Assembly: GCA_025084515.1 (NCBI GenBank)
Contig: JAJAGP010000018.1
Coordinates: forward strand, 62,001 to 126,000
DNA length: 64,000 nt
Reading direction: 5' to 3'
Source of the DNA: Ancistrus triradiatus
Taxonomy: Eukaryota > Chordata > Actinopteri > Siluriformes > Loricariidae
The notes under the pieces are model-generated. The model did no database searches, was not told the DNA's origin, and was given only the letters and a program-made list of their open reading frames with translations. Both the position numbers and the translations under genes were made by a program. Shown here one piece after another: positions 42,701 through 46,547 of this stretch; the stretch's first letter is position 1, and every line of letters starts with the position of its first letter.

Positions 42701-45700
42701 TTATTAGTACTCAATAATTCATCAAAAGACCCAGTCGGCAGAGGACGCCATTCCAGCAAAGTCAAACAACGAACACTTGCAAGAATACTTTGTTTGTCCT
42801 GTTATTAATTGGAGACCTTCTGCTGATGAGACCACGCCATGCATCGTCATCAGCACCCAAGAAGGCGTCATGTACCACAAAGACAGCCCTAATAAAATAT
42901 TAATGGACGGTGGACGGAGGAAAGCCTGGCCTGTAAGCCAGCGCCGATACAGATAGAAGATGAAAGAGTTGGAGGTCAAACCCCGTGCAGCAGGGGCTTG
43001 GACACCAGCTTACTGACTTTGCAACTTTTGCTGACTTTTGGCAGTTTTTTTTTTTCCCGACCACCAAGGAAGCTCAAAACCGCATACATAATCAAACACC
43101 AACTGATAAGAACCCACTGGACTCAGATTTTCTGCACGTAAACAGACCAAAACATTCAATCCAATCTGATCTAGCAGGCGAAAGTTGAATTTCAGTGATA
43201 TATGTACAGTTAGTAGGAATCGAACAGATTTAGTTCTAAAAAGGAGTTTGAATGAAAAGTTGTTTAAATCAGTGGTTCCCAACCTTTTTTTCCTTGGAGC
43301 CCTGTCTTACGGGTATCTAATAACAGCTGTGACCCCTCAGCCCACACACATACAGACCAAAAGAATAAAATGATTAATTGTAAATCTTTATTAGCAAAAA
43401 GTATAGCTTTCTTTCCTTTTCTCTTGGGTTTCATTCATAGTTTTCTGACTCAGTTTCTCTTTAAGACAGCTAAACATTTAACGAAAATGAAATGTAGGCT
43501 TATAAATACCTTTTAGTAATTTTAATAGGAACTAATTTTATTTAGATTTATTGTGTAATTAAAATTTTATGTAACATATGCAAGTTGTATTTTGACAAAC
43601 TCAGAGCACCTCAGTGCAGACAAAACCTAGCACACCCCCTGTGATGTTTGGTGCCCCCCTGAGGAAGGCCCGGACCCCAGTTTGGGAACCACTGGTTTAA
43701 ATTATAATGATATTATTTCTGTATCGTACAAAGCTCTAATCTAACATAAGCACAAGTAATTATTATTAGTAGTATGGATTAATATTACATTTTAAGCTGG
43801 GTAAAGTGATTACTGTCTGAATATCAGTTATTTGTATTATGAAACATTATTATGTTTTTACCCATACCCATGAACCAAAATGTCACGATTTCTAAAGTAT
43901 AAAAGCAGGACATGTTGACCTGCGTTAATTTCAAAAAGTGATATAGAGTCTTATAATACTACCACAAACAGAACGCTCAAACAGAATCTTCAAACAGCGA
44001 GTTAAACAGCGAGTTAAACAGCATGCTCAATGACAGAGCTCAAACAGCAAGTTCAAACAGTGAGTTAAACAGCATGCTCAAAAAGAGAAAAACAATGAGT
44101 TCAAACAGTGAGTTAAACAGCACGCTGAAAGAGAGAACTCAACCAGTGATTTTAAACAGCGAGTTAAACAGCACGCTTAGAGAGAAATCAAACAGCGAGT
44201 TCAAACAGCAAGTACAAATTGCACACTAAGGGAGTGCAAGTTTAAACAGCAGCCTTGAAGCATAGTGAGATTTTTAAAAAATAGACTGAATAACTACATG
44301 TAACTAATGTCTAATCTAATGTAATTTAATAGTCTAAAATACATTTTTAGTGATGAACCTATGGTTAATAGCTATGGATGAGGCTTAATTCTAAAAGTAG
44401 TTTGAACAGGGAGTGTTCACAACGGAGAATGTAATGCCACTAACGCCTCATTAAGAATCAGGAAATAATACCAGCGAGAGCCACACATTCACTCACATGG
44501 GAATTTAGTCCCCAGAGATGATTAAATAGGTCTGTTTGAGTTAGGTTGTTTAGTCTGTGCGCTTAAGATAACAAAAATATGTAATTTCTCATCAGCAGTG
44601 CTGTACTGACTGTGATCTTAAAAGCTATATAAAACAATCTTATGCAGTAAACAATGTCCCCAGCCAAAGTAACATGACTGCTGTATAATACAATTCCTAG
44701 GGGGAGGGGGGTGTTAGCTTGGCGGAACCTAAATCTAGTCTAGTACCTTAACAGTCCCTCAACACAGTGCAGAAACAATCCTCTAGCTGCATGCTATAAG
44801 GTTATAAAGGTTACAATAGTATTTATGGATCTGAAGCACACTGAAGCTAGGGTTGAGGGAAAAAAACGCATTGTTTCCAGGTTTGGTTCACAAAAAATAA
44901 TCAAACCAAGTGCTTATTTGCTGCATCATGACTCTTAAAGGTGAGTGTATTGTAGATTTTGAAGTTCCTTTCTAAATGAAAACTAAGTAACACAATCTCT
45001 CCATAGAACAAGCCTAAAAAAAAAAAGATATATTGCTGCAGAGTGTTATAAATAATTAACAAATACATCTCACAAAACCTTGAAGGCACCAGTGGATCAT
45101 CTGAGAAGGTACCCAAACTCAATTTTTTAAAATTTATGCATTAACATTTCATGAAATCTGTCAAGTTAGTGACCTGCAGAAGCTGTGCTATTCCACTCAA
45201 CTCCAAACGGTTCACCAAGTTTATCTTGCGTTAAATTGTTTTGTGATGTGATGTGTAACTCGAAATTGTTTTGTCGTACACCTGATGACCTACAGAGCCA
45301 AAGCCCCGCCCAATCCAGGAATAACATGAACTCCATCTCATTATATTACACTGACGTAATTGAAAGTGGTTGAGTTTTATGTATACAGGAACCAGGTAGG
45401 GATTTCCTCATTGGAAATAAGGGAAATAAGGCTCCCGTTATCTGAATATTCACCATCCAGACCATTTCCCAAAACAAGCTAGAAAAGAGCTATGTTCAAG
45501 TGCCCAACAATGGCAGCTTGGCTGAGCCGGAATTTGAACTCACAACCTTCCATCAGCTCAAGTCTTTTGAATGTTTTCCCTTTTGCTTTTATTTAAAAAA
45601 TATAAACTACTGTTATTCGGAATCATGCTTTCCACTTCATATTCTTTACTCCCGGAGATCCAGGCAAATCCAGTGAAAAAGCAATTTCTTACTCATAATT

Positions 45701-46457
45701 CTATATTATCCCATGGATTTGTACTAGTAAAGTGCATGTTTGCTCTGTAATGCACAAAGCAGCAATGATCTACTAAAATTTAATGGCAGATTTAAGAGGA
45801 TAATAAAAGTGCAAACAGGCATTCTGGGCTTGGCAGAAACGAAAAACGAGAGACAATAAAAAGGAGCAAGAAGAGCCCGTCTTGGTGCTGATTCACAGGA
45901 ACCAGAGGAAATTACTGGTCTAATCTTATGATTGTCTCCCCTTTCTTAGAGCCAATGTTTTGACTGCAACCCAACCCCAGCCCCCCCCCCACCTCCTGAA
46001 ACAAAGCAACTGCATATTTAATCGTATTCTAATTAAACATATACTGTATCCATGTAAGGAATGGAAAGATTCACTTTCATTCCGAGTACACTGGTATGCA
46101 TAGTGCATCTGATCAAGCAACAGTGGGACATGCTGGACAAACAAGTCATGGAGGCCCCAACTCGCAACTTTGTGGACTTAAACGACCTGCTGCTTTCAGA
46201 GCAGTAATAAGAAATAATTCCATATGGTCATTATACCATTGTTAAAACAAATGGCATGTCTAATCTAATGGCGGCCTAAGACTTTTGCCCAGCATTGTAT
46301 ATTATACTGGCATGAACGGGGTCATGTTTTGAACAAACGATGTAGGGCGTTATGTGACGTGCTAAATAATTACGCACGGTTGTTTATCTCAAGCGCCCCC
46401 GCATGAGCAGGATTAACAAATTGCAGCATAATACTGACAAACAGAAACAGATGGAAC

Positions 46458-46547
<90 letters not shown>

